Assembly (NCBI RefSeq): GCF_016924655.1
Contig: NZ_JAFFJU010000002.1
Location: 1 to 64,000, forward strand
Source: Sphingomonas arenae
GTDB lineage: Bacteria > Pseudomonadota > Alphaproteobacteria > Sphingomonadales > Sphingomonadaceae
Reading direction: 5' to 3'
Length of the DNA stretch: 64,000 nt
A model generated the notes under the pieces. It did not search any database. It saw nothing but the letters and a program-made list of their open reading frames with translations, and was not told where the DNA came from. Positions 1 through 10,500 of this stretch are shown here, piece after piece (the first letter of the stretch is position 1; each line of letters starts with the position of its first letter). A program made the translations under genes and the position numbers.

Positions 1-2
1 AC

Positions 3-83
3 ACCAACGGCGACGGCGTCGCCGACTTCATGATCCGCGTCGATGGGCTGCACACGCTGGGGACGGACGACTTCCTGTTGTAA
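3..83 (+). CDS. 3' end of an RTX-like secreted protein (partial)
   Basis: Only the last 26 codons are inside the window, ending at TAA 81-83. The visible C-terminus contains NGDGVADFMIRVDG and ends TDDFLL. This resembles the C-terminal domain of serralysin-type (peptidase M10) and related RTX proteins of alphaproteobacteria, where an Asp/Asn-Gly-Asp-Gly calcium loop is followed by a short hydrophobic type I secretion tail. What lies upstream cannot be seen, so neither a catalytic domain nor RTX nonapeptides can be confirmed. Confidence 0.55.
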   Translation, partial: TNGDGVADFMIRVDGLHTLGTDDFLL

Positions 84-161
84 GGGTCACACCCTTCCCC
101 CCAACAGTCGCAACCCTTTGCGATGGTCGCGCTTTTACCACCCTGAACACAGGAGTCGGTG

Positions 162-530
162 ATGGAAGACGCACGCATCTGGGAGATGGAAGAAAAGCTC
201 TGGCGCGGGGGCGAGGACGTCTACCAGCGGCTGGTCGATGATGAAGCCGTCATGGCCTTGCCGGCCGAACCGTTCCTCTTCTCGCGCCAGCAGGCGATCG
301 ATGCAGTCAAGGACACGCCGCGCTGGGACGAAGTGCGGTTTTCCGAGCAGACCGTTTCCCGGCCGGAGGAAGGCCTGATCGTCATTGGCTACCAGGTCGA
401 GGCCCGTCGCGGCGAAGAGGAGTATCGCTGCTTTGCCAGTTCCACCCTGCGTCGGCGTGGGCATGACGACTGGACCGTGGTCCAGCATAGCCAGGTGGTC
501 CCGCCCCGAATGGCGGTCAGCGGCAGCTAG
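162..530 (+). CDS. SnoaL/NTF2-like (DUF4440-type) protein
   Basis: Small soluble protein of 122 residues. The pattern of an N-terminal helix (ARIWEMEEKLWRGG), a middle stretch with AVMALP, and alternating strands ending WTVVQHSQVVPP fits the NTF2-like/SnoaL fold, often labelled DUF4440. No catalytic residue can be assigned, and the function is unknown. I chose ATG 162 over the GTG at 159 because AGGAG at 151-155 is then about six bases upstream. It is convergent with the CinA-like gene, and the two stop codons share the palindrome CTAG at 527-530. Confidence 0.7.
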   Translation: MEDARIWEMEEKLWRGGEDVYQRLVDDEAVMALPAEPFLFSRQQAIDAVKDTPRWDEVRFSEQTVSRPEEGLIVIGYQVEARRGEEEYRCFASSTLRRRGHDDWTVVQHSQVVPPRMAVSGS

Positions 531-1285
531 ATCCCGCCCGGCACCATCGGGTAACCGGCACTCTCCAGGCTGGCAGCCAGAAGATTGGCAACCGATTGCG
601 CCTGCTCCGCGTCCTCGGAGCGGACCACGAAGTTAGCCCCGACTCGCCCCTCCTTGAAGAAGGGGTACGAGCCGATTGCCACGCCGTCGTTCATCCGCTC
701 GGTTTCCCGCAGCAGCTCGGCAACCTCGCTTTCCGGCACCATTCCACCAATCGTCACAGAGACCAGCGGCCGGCCGCCCTCCAGCTCGCCCGTTAATCCG
801 TCCAGCATCCCGGCCGTGATGTGCGGCACGCCGGCAAGCAGGAACAGGTTCTCGATCTTGATCCCAGGTGCGCCGGACACCCGGTTGATGATCAGCTCCG
901 CACCATCAGGTACCCGCGCCATGCGTAGACGCCCCTCGTTCAGGCCGCCGCGGGTCTCGTAGTAACGCTCCAGCATCCCCCGGGCTTCCGGATGGATGAT
1001 CACCGGACGGCCCAGCGCCTTCGCGACGGCGTCGACCGTGATGTCGTCATGCGTCGGCCCGATGCCGCCGGTGGTGAACAGGTAATCGTTCTGTGTCCTC
1101 AGTGCGTTCACCGCCTCGACGATCCGCTCCTCGACATCGGGCACCACCCGGACCTCGCTCAGCCGGATGCCCTGCACGTTCAGCCAGGTCGCGATCTGGG
1201 CGATGTTCCGGTCCTGCGTCCGCCCGGACAGAATCTCATCGCCGATGACGACAAGGGCGGCGGTCCAGATGCGATGATCGGTCAC
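527..1285 (-). CDS. CinA-type molybdopterin-binding (MoCF) domain protein
   Basis: Competence/damage-inducible CinA N-terminal family protein with the MoCF fold (MoaB/Mog-like). Visible marks are VIGDEILSG near the start, the TTGGIGPTHDD phosphate-binding loop and the later LLAGVPH segment. At about 252 residues it holds the MoCF domain plus the following half domain, but lacks the C-terminal PncC deamidase part of full-length CinA. In this family the role ranges from nucleotide pyrophosphatase to unknown. I prefer the GTG at 1285 because GGAG lies five bases upstream of it. The GTG at 1291 overlaps that GGAG. It is divergent from map with only about 46 bases between starts. Confidence 0.85.
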   Translation of the reverse strand: MTDHRIWTAALVVIGDEILSGRTQDRNIAQIATWLNVQGIRLSEVRVVPDVEERIVEAVNALRTQNDYLFTTGGIGPTHDDITVDAVAKALGRPVIIHPEARGMLERYYETRGGLNEGRLRMARVPDGAELIINRVSGAPGIKIENLFLLAGVPHITAGMLDGLTGELEGGRPLVSVTIGGMVPESEVAELLRETERMNDGVAIGSYPFFKEGRVGANFVVRSEDAEQAQSVANLLAASLESAGYPMVPGGI

Positions 1286-1331
1286 GTTCACTCCAATTGG
1301 CCTGACGGGTCCTCATCCCTATATGAGGTGC

Positions 1332-2159
1332 ATGACTCAATACATCACCGTGGCCCCTCACGAGACGCTCGAAGCCAAGAACGGCGTCATCAAGCTCCAC
1401 GGCCCAGAAGGGTTCGAAGGCATGCGTCGCGCTGGTCGGCTGGCGGCCGAGATCCTCGACATGCTCGTCCCGCATGTGGTGCCCGGCGTTTCGACGGCCG
1501 AGCTCGATCGGCTCGTATTCGAGCACATGAGGCGGGCGGGCGCAGTGCCGGCGACGCTTGGCTATCGCGGATACACCCATAGTTGCTGCATTTCGCTCAA
1601 TCATGTCGTTTGCCACGGCATTCCGTCCGAAAAGACGCTCAAGGACGGCGACATTGTGAACATCGACGTGACTCCAGTCCTCGACGGATGGCATGGCGAC
1701 ACCAGCCGCATGTACCTGGTCGGGGACGTCTCGGTGAAGGCGCGGCGACTGGTCGATGTCACCTACGAGTGCCTGATGATCGGCCTAGAACAGGCAAAAC
1801 CCGGCAACCGGCTCGGAGACATCAGCGCCGCCATCCAGCGCCATGCCGAGAAGCACCGCTACTCCGTCGTGCGCGATTTCTGCGGCCACGGGCTCGGACG
1901 TCTATTCCACGACAGTCCGGAGGTGGTGCACGCCGGTCGCCCCGGCACCGGACCCGAGCTCCGGCCGGGTATGTTCTTTACGGTTGAACCGATGATCAAC
2001 ATTGGACGGGCCGACTGCAAGCTCCTCGACGACGGCTGGACCGCAGTTACCCGGGACCGCTCCCTGTCCGCCCAATTCGAGCACTCGATTGGGATCACGC
2101 AGACCGGCTGCGAGATCTTCACCCAAAGCCCGGCAGGGCTGGACAAGCCGCCCTACTAG
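1332..2159 (+). CDS. map: Type I methionine aminopeptidase
   Basis: Removes the initiator methionine from nascent proteins in the cytoplasm, a dinuclear-metal hydrolase of the M24 family. The five-ligand pattern is present: Asp in NIDVTPVLDGWHGDTSR (two Asp), His in FCGHGLGRLFH, Glu in FTVEPMIN and Glu in QFEHSIGIT. The 275-residue length is usual for type I enzymes. ATG 1332 gives MTQYITVAP and is the natural start. The ATG at 1323 would add three residues. It is convergent with the following nucleotidyltransferase, and their stop codons share CTAG at 2156-2159. Confidence 0.95.
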   Translation: MTQYITVAPHETLEAKNGVIKLHGPEGFEGMRRAGRLAAEILDMLVPHVVPGVSTAELDRLVFEHMRRAGAVPATLGYRGYTHSCCISLNHVVCHGIPSEKTLKDGDIVNIDVTPVLDGWHGDTSRMYLVGDVSVKARRLVDVTYECLMIGLEQAKPGNRLGDISAAIQRHAEKHRYSVVRDFCGHGLGRLFHDSPEVVHAGRPGTGPELRPGMFFTVEPMINIGRADCKLLDDGWTAVTRDRSLSAQFEHSIGITQTGCEIFTQSPAGLDKPPY

Positions 2160-2884
2160 GCGGCCCAGCCCCTCACCAGGTCCCGGGCGCTCTCGACATC
2201 CTCCGGGAAGTCGACCTCGCCCCATTGCTCGCCGGAGATGTCGAGCGTCCAGATCTCACTCTGTTGAGCGAGATGGTGGATCACGCGAAGGTACCAGATG
2301 GTGGTGCCCTCGGCCGTCCGCATGGCCTGCTCGATGGCGTCGCGGAAGCGCTCAGCCCCGCCCGCCCGGAAGGCGAGCAGCCCGATTGACTCCGCGTTCA
2401 CCCCCTCGTCGAGGCGCTTACCGATCGCGCGCAACTGCCCGCGATCCTCCACCACCTTCATGTCGTCGGAGTCGTACGCATCCTTGCGGTCGATGGTGAC
2501 GCAGATACCCGGTTGATCATTGCCGACCACCTTGGCCATCAGCTCCCGCGAGACCATCGTGTCGCCGTTCCATACCAGCACATCGCCGACCAGATGCTCG
2601 CGAGCCATGTAGAGGGAGCCGGTGTTGTCGGCCACCTTGTAGAAGGGGTTGAACACCGTGCGCACGCGGGGACCGCCGGCGCGCCGCGCGAGAGCCTCCT
2701 CGATCTTGTCGTCGCGAAAGCCTGTCACCACCACGGCATCCTCAACCCCATTGGCCGCGAGCGTGTCGAGCTGCCGGTCCAGCAGGGTTCGACCTCCAAA
2801 ATCGATGAGGCACTTGGGGCTATCCGCCGTGAGGTGCCCAAGGCGGCTTCCCTGACCGGCCGAAAGGATAATCGCTTTTTTCAT
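2156..2884 (-). CDS. Sugar/phosphocholine-type nucleotidyltransferase
   Basis: NTP-transferase family protein of 242 residues. The N-terminus has the nucleotide-binding signature AIILSAGQGSRLG followed by SPKCLIDFGG. Later VWNGDTMVS carries the metal-binding Asp, and EVDFPEDVESA near the end is typical of the family. The closest named type is the LicC-like phosphocholine cytidylyltransferase or a sugar-phosphate nucleotidyltransferase. The substrate cannot be fixed from sequence alone. It probably acts in the cytoplasm in making activated head groups or sugars for lipids or surface polysaccharide. No partner gene lies next to it: glnB is divergent 77 bases away. Confidence 0.82.
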   Translation of the reverse strand: MKKAIILSAGQGSRLGHLTADSPKCLIDFGGRTLLDRQLDTLAANGVEDAVVVTGFRDDKIEEALARRAGGPRVRTVFNPFYKVADNTGSLYMAREHLVGDVLVWNGDTMVSRELMAKVVGNDQPGICVTIDRKDAYDSDDMKVVEDRGQLRAIGKRLDEGVNAESIGLLAFRAGGAERFRDAIEQAMRTAEGTTIWYLRVIHHLAQQSEIWTLDISGEQWGEVDFPEDVESARDLVRGWAA

Positions 2885-2961
2885 GGGCCCGCCGCCTGAC
2901 TGGGAATTGCGGCAATCCGGTGACGCGCACTACAGTGAGGCATTGGTCCGAGGGCAAGTGA

Positions 2962-3300
<339 letters not shown>

Positions 3301-3307
3301 ACAGCGG

Positions 3308-3520
3308 ATGCCCCAGGATCCTCGCCTCGCTTCCATGTCCCCCGACGAACTGCGCTCCGCCATGCGGGCGCTCGGTTACCGAACGCAGAACGATCTCGCG
3401 GGCGCCATCGGGGTCAGTCGTTCGGCGGTCAGCCTCTGGCTGGAAGGCAAGGTCGGAGTTCCTCGTCCTGTCGCCATGCTCTTGAGGATGCTTATCGCAG
3501 CGCAGCGGAGACCTTTCTGA
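3308..3520 (+). CDS. Small XRE-type helix-turn-helix protein between glnB and glnA
   Basis: A 70-residue ORF starting seven bases after the glnB stop. Residues 26-60 (TQNDLAGAIGVSRSAVSLWL) form a clear Cro/CI-type HTH, and little else is present, so it would be a minimal DNA-binding protein. No strong ribosome-binding site precedes ATG 3308 or the alternative ATG 3335. Translation may therefore be coupled to glnB, and the start is uncertain. Position suggests co-transcription with glnB, but the target is unknown. The similarity to real HTH sequence makes it a gene rather than a chance ORF. Confidence 0.72.
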   Translation: MPQDPRLASMSPDELRSAMRALGYRTQNDLAGAIGVSRSAVSLWLEGKVGVPRPVAMLLRMLIAAQRRPF

Positions 3521-3633
3521 GCGGTGGCGCTTGGGTGTGAGATGTTCACCGCGCTCTCGACCGGACGAGCCGTGACTGGAATCGGTACGACACGCCTTTT
3601 CGGCGGATTCGCCAACCAACAAGGACCCTCATC

Positions 3634-5046
3634 ATGCCGACCAGCGCCAGCGACGTGCTTTCTCGTATCAAGGATGAAGAGATCCAGTGGATCGATCTTC
3701 GCTTCACGGATCCGAAGGGCAAGTGGCAGCACCTGACCATGGCCGCGGGTGCCGTTGACGAGGACATGCTGGAGGACGGCTTCATGTTCGACGGCTCGTC
3801 CATCGCAGGCTGGAAGGCGATCAACGAGTCGGACATGATCCTGAAGCCGGACCTGGACGCGGTCTATGTCGACCCGTTCAGCGCCACCCCGATGATGATC
3901 CTCGTTTGCAACGTCGTCGAACCCGCCTCCGGCGAGCTCTACGCCCGGGATCCTCGCTCCACCGCCACCCGCGCGGAAGCCTATCTGAAGGCCAGCGGCA
4001 TCGGCGACACTGTCTATGTCGGCCCCGAAGCCGAGTTCTTCATGTTCGACGACGTTCGCTTCGAGGATGGCTATAACGTCAGCTCGTTCAAGATCGACGA
4101 TATCGAGCTGCCGACAAACACAGCCCGTGAGTATGAAGGCGGCAACCAGGCGCACCGCCCGCGTGCCAAAGGTGGTTACTTCCCCGTCGCTCCGGTCGAC
4201 AGCGCTGTCGACATCCGCGCGGAGATGGTCTCGACCATGCTCGAGATGGGCCTGCCCTGCGACAAGCACCACCACGAGGTCGCAGCTGCCCAACATGAGC
4301 TCGGTCTCACCTACGGCAGCCTGGTCGAGACCGCCGACCGCATGCAGGTCTACAAGTACGTCGTGCACATGGTTGCCCATGCCTATGGCAAGACCGCGAC
4401 CTTCATGCCCAAGCCGATCGCCAAGGATAATGGCTCGGGCATGCACACCCACTTCTCGCTGTGGAGCGGCGGCAAGCCCCTGTTCGCGGGCAACGGCTAC
4501 GCGGGCCTTAGCGACCTCGCGCTCTACTTCATCGGCGGGGTCATCAAGCATGCGCGCGCGCTGAACGCCTTCACCAATCCGACGACCAACAGCTACAAGC
4601 GGCTGGTCCCCGGCTTCGAAGCGCCGGTGCTGCTGGCCTATTCCAGCCGCAACCGCTCCGCCTCATGCCGCATCCCTTACGGCACGGGCGAGAAGTCCAA
4701 GCGGGTCGAGTTCCGTTTCCCGGACGCCATGGCCAACCCCTACCTCGCTTACGCGGCCATCCTGATGGCCGGTCTCGACGGCATTCAGAACCGCATTCAC
4801 CCGGGTGAGGCGATGGACAAGAACCTCTACGACCTTCCGCCAGCGGAACTGGTCAACGTTCCGACGGTCTGCGGCTCGCTTCGGGAAGCGCTCACGTCCC
4901 TCGCGGCGGATCGCGCCTTCCTGACCAAGGGCGACGTGTTCAGCGAGGACCAGATCGACGCCTACATCGAGCTCAAGTGGGAAGAGGTGATGCGTTGGGA
5001 AACGACGCCGAGCCCGGTCGAGTTCGACATGTACTACTCGATGTAA
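3634..5046 (+). CDS. glnA: Glutamine synthetase type I
   Basis: ATP-dependent condensation of ammonium with glutamate, the entry point of nitrogen assimilation. The enzyme works as a cytoplasmic dodecamer. The 470-residue length is normal. Visible signatures are FDGSSIAGW near the N-terminus, [11 protein letters not shown] with metal ligands, KHHHEVA, the [11 protein letters not shown] segment, the Arg-rich active-site stretch NRSASCRIP, and VEFRFPD. Tyr399 in KNLYDLPP is the expected adenylylation site, implying control by GlnE under P-II input. AAGGAC lies just upstream of ATG 3634. A GC-rich hairpin at 5060-5087 follows. Confidence 0.98.
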   Translation: MPTSASDVLSRIKDEEIQWIDLRFTDPKGKWQHLTMAAGAVDEDMLEDGFMFDGSSIAGWKAINESDMILKPDLDAVYVDPFSATPMMILVCNVVEPASGELYARDPRSTATRAEAYLKASGIGDTVYVGPEAEFFMFDDVRFEDGYNVSSFKIDDIELPTNTAREYEGGNQAHRPRAKGGYFPVAPVDSAVDIRAEMVSTMLEMGLPCDKHHHEVAAAQHELGLTYGSLVETADRMQVYKYVVHMVAHAYGKTATFMPKPIAKDNGSGMHTHFSLWSGGKPLFAGNGYAGLSDLALYFIGGVIKHARALNAFTNPTTNSYKRLVPGFEAPVLLAYSSRNRSASCRIPYGTGEKSKRVEFRFPDAMANPYLAYAAILMAGLDGIQNRIHPGEAMDKNLYDLPPAELVNVPTVCGSLREALTSLAADRAFLTKGDVFSEDQIDAYIELKWEEVMRWETTPSPVEFDMYYSM

Positions 5047-5059
5047 GCGCGTACCTCAT

Positions 5060-5087
5060 GCCGGGAGGGGCAACGTCCCTTCCCGGC
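5060..5087 (+). terminator. Hairpin after glnA
   Basis: GCCGGGA at 5060-5066 pairs with TCCCGGC at 5081-5087, and four inner pairs close a six-base loop. It lies 14 bases past the glnA stop. There is no clear T-run after it, so it may be a transcript-protecting hairpin or a weak terminator. Confidence 0.6.
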
Positions 5088-5160
5088 TCCTCCCTAGGTT
5101 AGCGCTTTTGTAACTCCACGAGCCGTAGGTTCCCGCGCGAGTTGGCGTGAGGTCCAGGCG

Positions 5161-6105
5161 ATGAACGAGTTTCGGGAACGGCTCCTATCGGGCAAGCCGC
5201 TGCGCGGCCCGCTCCTGCGGCAGAAAGGCGGAAAGCCGGCGCCGGCAGAACCCACGTCGACGCAGGCGGGCTCGGAGGATAGCCCGCGGCTGGGTGCCGT
5301 CCTCATCCCGCGTGAGGCCTCCCGTTCATCCAACCACCGGGTCGATAGCCGGCACCACCTGTCCGAGGCCGAACGTGCCGTGGCAACCTGGGACGGCCGC
5401 GACTTCCAAGTACAAATCGTCAATCTCTCCGGCGGTGGGGCGATGCTTGAGGCTCCATTCGAGCCGAAACTCTGGGATCGGGTGGATTTGTCGCTGGCCG
5501 GATGCGGCACACTCGAGTGCGCCGTACGTTGGATCAAAGGTAATCGGCTCGGACTGGAATTTGCCCACGAAACGCAGATTGATGCCGATCCTGAAGTAGG
5601 CGCTGCACTGCTGCGTGAGGTCCTGAAGCGGAGCTTCCCGGAAGTTTCGTACGAAGCCTCCGTCTCCACGCCTCCCGTAGAGAACAGTTCGGCTGAACCG
5701 GTCGCAGCTCCGGTGGACCGCGGCGGCAAGCGTCACCCGCTGATCTGGACCGGGCTCGTCCACTACAATCACGAGAGCACCCACGTCCGCCTGCGCAACA
5801 TCTCGGAGGTGGGCGCGCTCGTGGAGACCAGCGCATCGCTTCCAGTCGGCGCGGAACTGCTGCTTGACCTCGGCGAGCCTGGCTCGGTTTTCAGCACAGT
5901 CGCCTGGGGGCACGGCGATCAGTGCGGACTGCGCTTCCACGAGCCGTTCAACCTCAGTCTCCTTGCCCGCGCCAAGCCCGAACTCACCTCGCAGCGCTGG
6001 GCGAAACCCGACTACCTGCGTGACGACAGCACCGAGACCTCACCCTGGGCTTCCCGCTGGAATCGTCTGACCCTTGGCGAACTGAAGCAGACACTCGGCC
6101 GATAA
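5161..6105 (+). CDS. Tandem PilZ-domain protein
   Basis: A 314-residue cytoplasmic protein with two PilZ-like beta barrels. The first covers about residues 57-165 and shows RVDSR (an RxxxR motif) followed by NLSGGGAML, the two parts of a classical cyclic-di-GMP site. The second covers about 185-275. It has NISEVGALVE in place of the D/NxSxxG motif but lacks a clean RxxxR upstream, so it may not bind the ligand. The N-terminal 55 residues look disordered. An output (motility, polysaccharide) cannot be inferred from neighbours. An EAL-domain protein is encoded at 37957-39693. Confidence 0.85.
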   Translation: MNEFRERLLSGKPLRGPLLRQKGGKPAPAEPTSTQAGSEDSPRLGAVLIPREASRSSNHRVDSRHHLSEAERAVATWDGRDFQVQIVNLSGGGAMLEAPFEPKLWDRVDLSLAGCGTLECAVRWIKGNRLGLEFAHETQIDADPEVGAALLREVLKRSFPEVSYEASVSTPPVENSSAEPVAAPVDRGGKRHPLIWTGLVHYNHESTHVRLRNISEVGALVETSASLPVGAELLLDLGEPGSVFSTVAWGHGDQCGLRFHEPFNLSLLARAKPELTSQRWAKPDYLRDDSTETSPWASRWNRLTLGELKQTLGR

Positions 6106-6115
6106 GCCTGCTTGT

Positions 6116-7522
6116 TCAGGCGGCTGAGCCTGCCGACCGGACGCGCGCAGCCTGGTGCGAGGCGTAGAGCATGTAGACCAGCAGACCGATGACGTTCCAA
6201 ACCAGGAAGTAGGTCTGCGTCTTCACCGGCAAACTCCAGAACAGGTAAAGGCAACCGGCGATGCCAAGCGGGCCGACAACCCAGGCCAGCGGTGTGCGGA
6301 ACCTCCGCTCCCGTCCCGGCTCCCGCCGGCGCATCACCAGCATGGCGGCGCACACAGCCACAAACGCGGCGAGCGTGCCCGCATTCGCCAGAGCGGCGAT
6401 CTCATCCAGTGGGAAGATGCCCGCAATGATTGCAACCACGACGGCCGTGAAGATCGTGATCCGGACCGGCGACCCGCGGCTGGACACCCTCGCCAGGGAC
6501 TGGGGCAGCATGCCGTCCCGCGCCATGGTGAAGAAGATGCGGCTTTGTCCGTAGAAGAAGGCCAGGATCACCGTCGGCAAGGCGACCACCGCTGACACGG
6601 CGAGGAACCATGCCGCGCCTCCTTGCCCAATCTCGCGCAGAATCAGCGCGAGCGGCTCAGGGCTGTTCGCGAAGCGCGTGAACGACAAGGCGCCGATGGC
6701 CGCAGCTGCCACGGCCATGTAGATGAGGACGCACAGCACCATGGATCCGACGATCCCTATCGCAAGGTCCCTCCCGGGATTCTTGGCCTCCTCGGCTGCC
6801 GTGGCGATGGCGTCGAAACCATAGAACGCGAAGAAGATGATGGCAGCCGCGGCCATGACGCCCACTTCGCTGCCGGAGGGCCCTGAGCGCGGGAAGCCGT
6901 AAGGCATGAACGGCTCTAAGTTCGCCCCTTTGAAGTACGGCAATGCTACGATCACGAACAGCGCCAAGGCAGAGAGCTTCACCAGCACGAGGAAAGCATT
7001 CAGGTTGGCGCTCTCCCGCGTTCCCGCGATCAGGAGACCCGCGACGACGGCGATGATGAAGATCGCCGGCAGATTGACGATCCCGCCGGCGTGCGGACCG
7101 TTGGCAAGCTCATGCGGCATTCCGAGGAGTGGGGCGAGATAGCCTGACCAGCCGACCGCCACGGCGCTGACGACCAGGCTGTACTCCAGGATCAACGACC
7201 AGCCGATAATCCAGGCGATCAGCTCCCCGAAGACGACGTAGGAATAGGTGTAGGCGCTGCCCGAAGCCGGGATCATTGTTGCAACTTCGGCATAGGCCAA
7301 AGCGGCACAGGCGCAGATCAGGCCGGCGATGGCAAAGCTCAGGATAACGGCAGGTCCGGCCTTGCCTGCGCCAACGCCGATCAACGTCAGGATGCCCGTG
7401 CCAACAATGGCCCCCACGCCGAGCGCGATCAGATGCGGCCACGACAGGGACTGCGGCAGGCGGTGGTGCTCGGGCATCTCCTCGCGCGAGATCACCTGCT
7501 TGCGCACGTTCCAGTTCTTCAT
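6116..7522 (-). CDS. APC-family amino acid permease
   Basis: Integral membrane transporter of 468 residues with about 12 hydrophobic helices. The APC signature is clear at the N-terminus: LIALGVGAIVGTGIL (helix 1 with the unwound Gly-rich segment), then EVATMIPASGSAYTYSY. Overall similarity is to the cationic amino acid/YfnA-type branch, but the substrate is not determined. It lies nine bases after tamB on the same strand and could be the last gene of that transcript, though I know no functional link. Confidence 0.9.
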   Translation of the reverse strand: MKNWNVRKQVISREEMPEHHRLPQSLSWPHLIALGVGAIVGTGILTLIGVGAGKAGPAVILSFAIAGLICACAALAYAEVATMIPASGSAYTYSYVVFGELIAWIIGWSLILEYSLVVSAVAVGWSGYLAPLLGMPHELANGPHAGGIVNLPAIFIIAVVAGLLIAGTRESANLNAFLVLVKLSALALFVIVALPYFKGANLEPFMPYGFPRSGPSGSEVGVMAAAAIIFFAFYGFDAIATAAEEAKNPGRDLAIGIVGSMVLCVLIYMAVAAAAIGALSFTRFANSPEPLALILREIGQGGAAWFLAVSAVVALPTVILAFFYGQSRIFFTMARDGMLPQSLARVSSRGSPVRITIFTAVVVAIIAGIFPLDEIAALANAGTLAAFVAVCAAMLVMRRREPGRERRFRTPLAWVVGPLGIAGCLYLFWSLPVKTQTYFLVWNVIGLLVYMLYASHQAARVRSAGSAA

Positions 7523-7531
7523 GCTTGCCCC

Positions 7532-10500
7532 CTAATAGTCCCGGCTCACCCGCACGTTGGCACTGGTTCGCCCGATGGTCGAGATGCTCGACAGGATCGA
7601 GAGCCAGCGGGTCACCTGATACTCGGCGCGCGTAGCGGAGTAACCCTGCGCGTCGGTGATCACTTCCACGTACAGGCGACGGCCTAGATACTTGCCCGCG
7701 CTGATCGCCGTCTTCTGCCCGGTCGCGATATCGGCCGGCAGGATGCGCAAGCGGTCGAGGCCCGCCGCCCGCCGCACGGCGTTGATCGGGTCGAGCCCCC
7801 CCGATCCGCTCTGGAGGGCGGCCACCGCGGACGCGAGCTGGATGGCTTCGGGGGCGGATAGGTTGGTAATCGATGTCCCGAACAGCAGCCGCGACAAGAG
7901 CTCGTCCTGCGGCAATGCTGGAACGGACGCGAAGTTGATCTCGGGCTTGAGCCCGGTTCCGCCCACGCGCACGCTGGCGTCCAATCCCTGCACCTGGGCT
8001 TCCGCACTGATGTCCAGCATTGGATCGGGCGGGCTCTCGCCGCGAAACCGGATGACGCCGCGTTCCAGCCGGAACGTTCGTCCCGCGAATTCGTAGTCGC
8101 CGCGGATGAGGTTGGCCGAACCGGTCAGCCGGGGAGCATCGGCGGTCCCTCCGACCTGGACATCCGTTGTCCAGCGGCTGTCTATCCCCAGTCCACGAAC
8201 CATCAGGTCGCCGCCCGCAACCGTTAAGTCGAGCTGCCACGGGCGTAACTCCGCCGTGTCGATGACCTCTTCATCGGCAAGGCCCCGCTCCCGTACCTGC
8301 AGGCGCGGGACGGCTGCTGCGGCGCTCGCTCGGCCGAGCGTGAACCGCCCACGATTAAGGCGCAACTGGCCCGAGACCGTCCCGCCGATCCCGCTCGACC
8401 GGATGACGAGCGGACCGGTGACATCCGCAGCGATATCGTCGCGGGCAAGCAACCGGGCCTGCGCCGCGGAGAAGCGGAGGTCCAGCGCCGGCCGACCTCC
8501 CGCGAAGTCGATGCTCCCGTTGCCCGTGATGGTCCCACCACCAGGAGTCCGCCCTGCGATGCTGCTAAGGACCAGCCGGGATCCCGCGAACCGGCCGGCC
8601 GACGCGAGATCAGTCACCACGGTTCCTGTGATGGCGCTCTCCAGCCGAGCTCCCGTGGTCCGCAGGGAGCCGCGGATCTGCGGGTCTACCAGGCGCCCGC
8701 CCAGGTCGGCACCAATTGCGACCGGTCCGCTCAGATCGAACGCCTCGACGCCCGATAGACGCCACAGCGTATCGGCAGGCCCCGCGTAGCGCAGCTGGGC
8801 GAACATGGGTGCGTTCATCAGCTCGTCGACGACCATGCCCCCACCAAGCGGTGAAAAGCGGGCCTGCGCCCTGCCAATGGTGCGCCCGTCGCTGACGGCT
8901 ACTGCCCTCGCGGCCGCTCGCCCGCCCTGCAGCACTGCGGAGAGGCCTACATCAATCGGCCTGGAGGCGAGGACGAGACCGCCGCGGGTGAGGCCGCGAA
9001 CCGTCAGCTTCGCCTGGCCGCTGCGATTACCTCGACCCCAGGCATAGCTCACACGCCCCGTGGCAAGGCCGCCCAGGTCTAGGTTTGCTCCCGCCAAGTC
9101 GAGAACCGAAAGTGGCATCGCTCGAAGGTCTGCCGATAGCTCCGGGCTCGAGCCGGTCCGTCCCGCGACCGTTGCGCTTCCTCCGGCGAAGCGCACGGCG
9201 GTGGGCGACAGCCGCCACCCATCGTCCTCGGGCTTGAGCACGGCCGCACTGGCGAGCGTCAAGGGCCGACCCTCAATCGAACCCTGCCCCCGCAGCACGA
9301 GTTGCTCTGGGGCGACGTCGGCCAGCATGCTGAACTCGAAATCGCTGCCACGGCGACCCGCGACCGCCGCCCGGACCTGCCCCTGCCCGTTCACCAGCTT
9401 CGCATTCGCCGTGAGCCGTGCAAGCGTCACCCCGCCGGCCTGCAGTCCGCGGGCGCTCACCACACCGTCCACGCTGGTCGCCCCCTCCGCCAGGACGATC
9501 GTTCCGTCGAGCCGACCGGCCCGGGTCGCGAAGCCCGGGGGTCCCGCAACGCGAAGGTTGTCCGCAGCAAGATGTGCCTCGATCCGTTGATCCCGTCCTT
9601 GCGGCGCGAAGAGCAGCTCCCCCGTCAGCCCTCCCCCAAGGACCGCCAGGCGCCCGGTGAACCCACCCGGGTCGGCCCGCAGGTTGCCGCTGGCCTGAAT
9701 ACCCGAAACGTCCAGCGCGGCGACCGCCACCGTTGCCCTCGCACCCTTGGGAAGAAGGATCGCGCCGCTGCTCGTGAACGCACCAAGCCGCGAGCCGCCC
9801 GCCGCGCGAAAGTTGTAACCTGCGGCGGTGGGCGAGAGTGAGACTCGAACGTCGCTTAGACCCAGGGTCCGGTTCGGGGACGGGAGCAGCAATTCGAACT
9901 TGGGCCGCTCGATGGGGCCGTCCAGCACCAAGCGCACCGCGCCATAGTCCGCCTGCCGGCCGGTCGCCTCGATATGGAAGGTCTTGTCGCGGCGCCGGTA
10001 TCCGCTCCCGGTCAGGCGGAGCTTGGGCGACGTCAGTTGCAGTCCCTCGAACCGCAGGATGCCGTCCGGCAGTCGCTCCAGCCGCGTCTCGATCCGCGGC
10101 AATCCGCCGGTCAGGTTGGCGAAGAACGCATTGTCCAGCCGCCGCACCTGCGCCCGCCCAGTCCCGACGACCCGGCTCCCACGACCGCCCGGGCCGGGCT
10201 CCACGCGCAGATCGCTGGTCACGTCGACGATGCCAATGCCGGGAATGAGGTATCGCGTCAGCCCTCCCCGGACGAGAATGTCGAACCGTCCGCTGCGCAA
10301 GTCCACCAGGAGCGACACGCTGGCCTTGAGCTTGTCGCTGGTCAGTTGCAGGTCGCGCCCTTGCAGCCGCTCCGGGGTGAGGGAAAGCACGCCCTCGAGC
10401 CGGGCATTGCGCAGGATCGCGCCGGCCTCATCTCCCAATCCTACGATCCCGCGCGCCGTGAGGCGCAGCGGAACCCGCATCGGCCAGGGCGCCAATTGGC

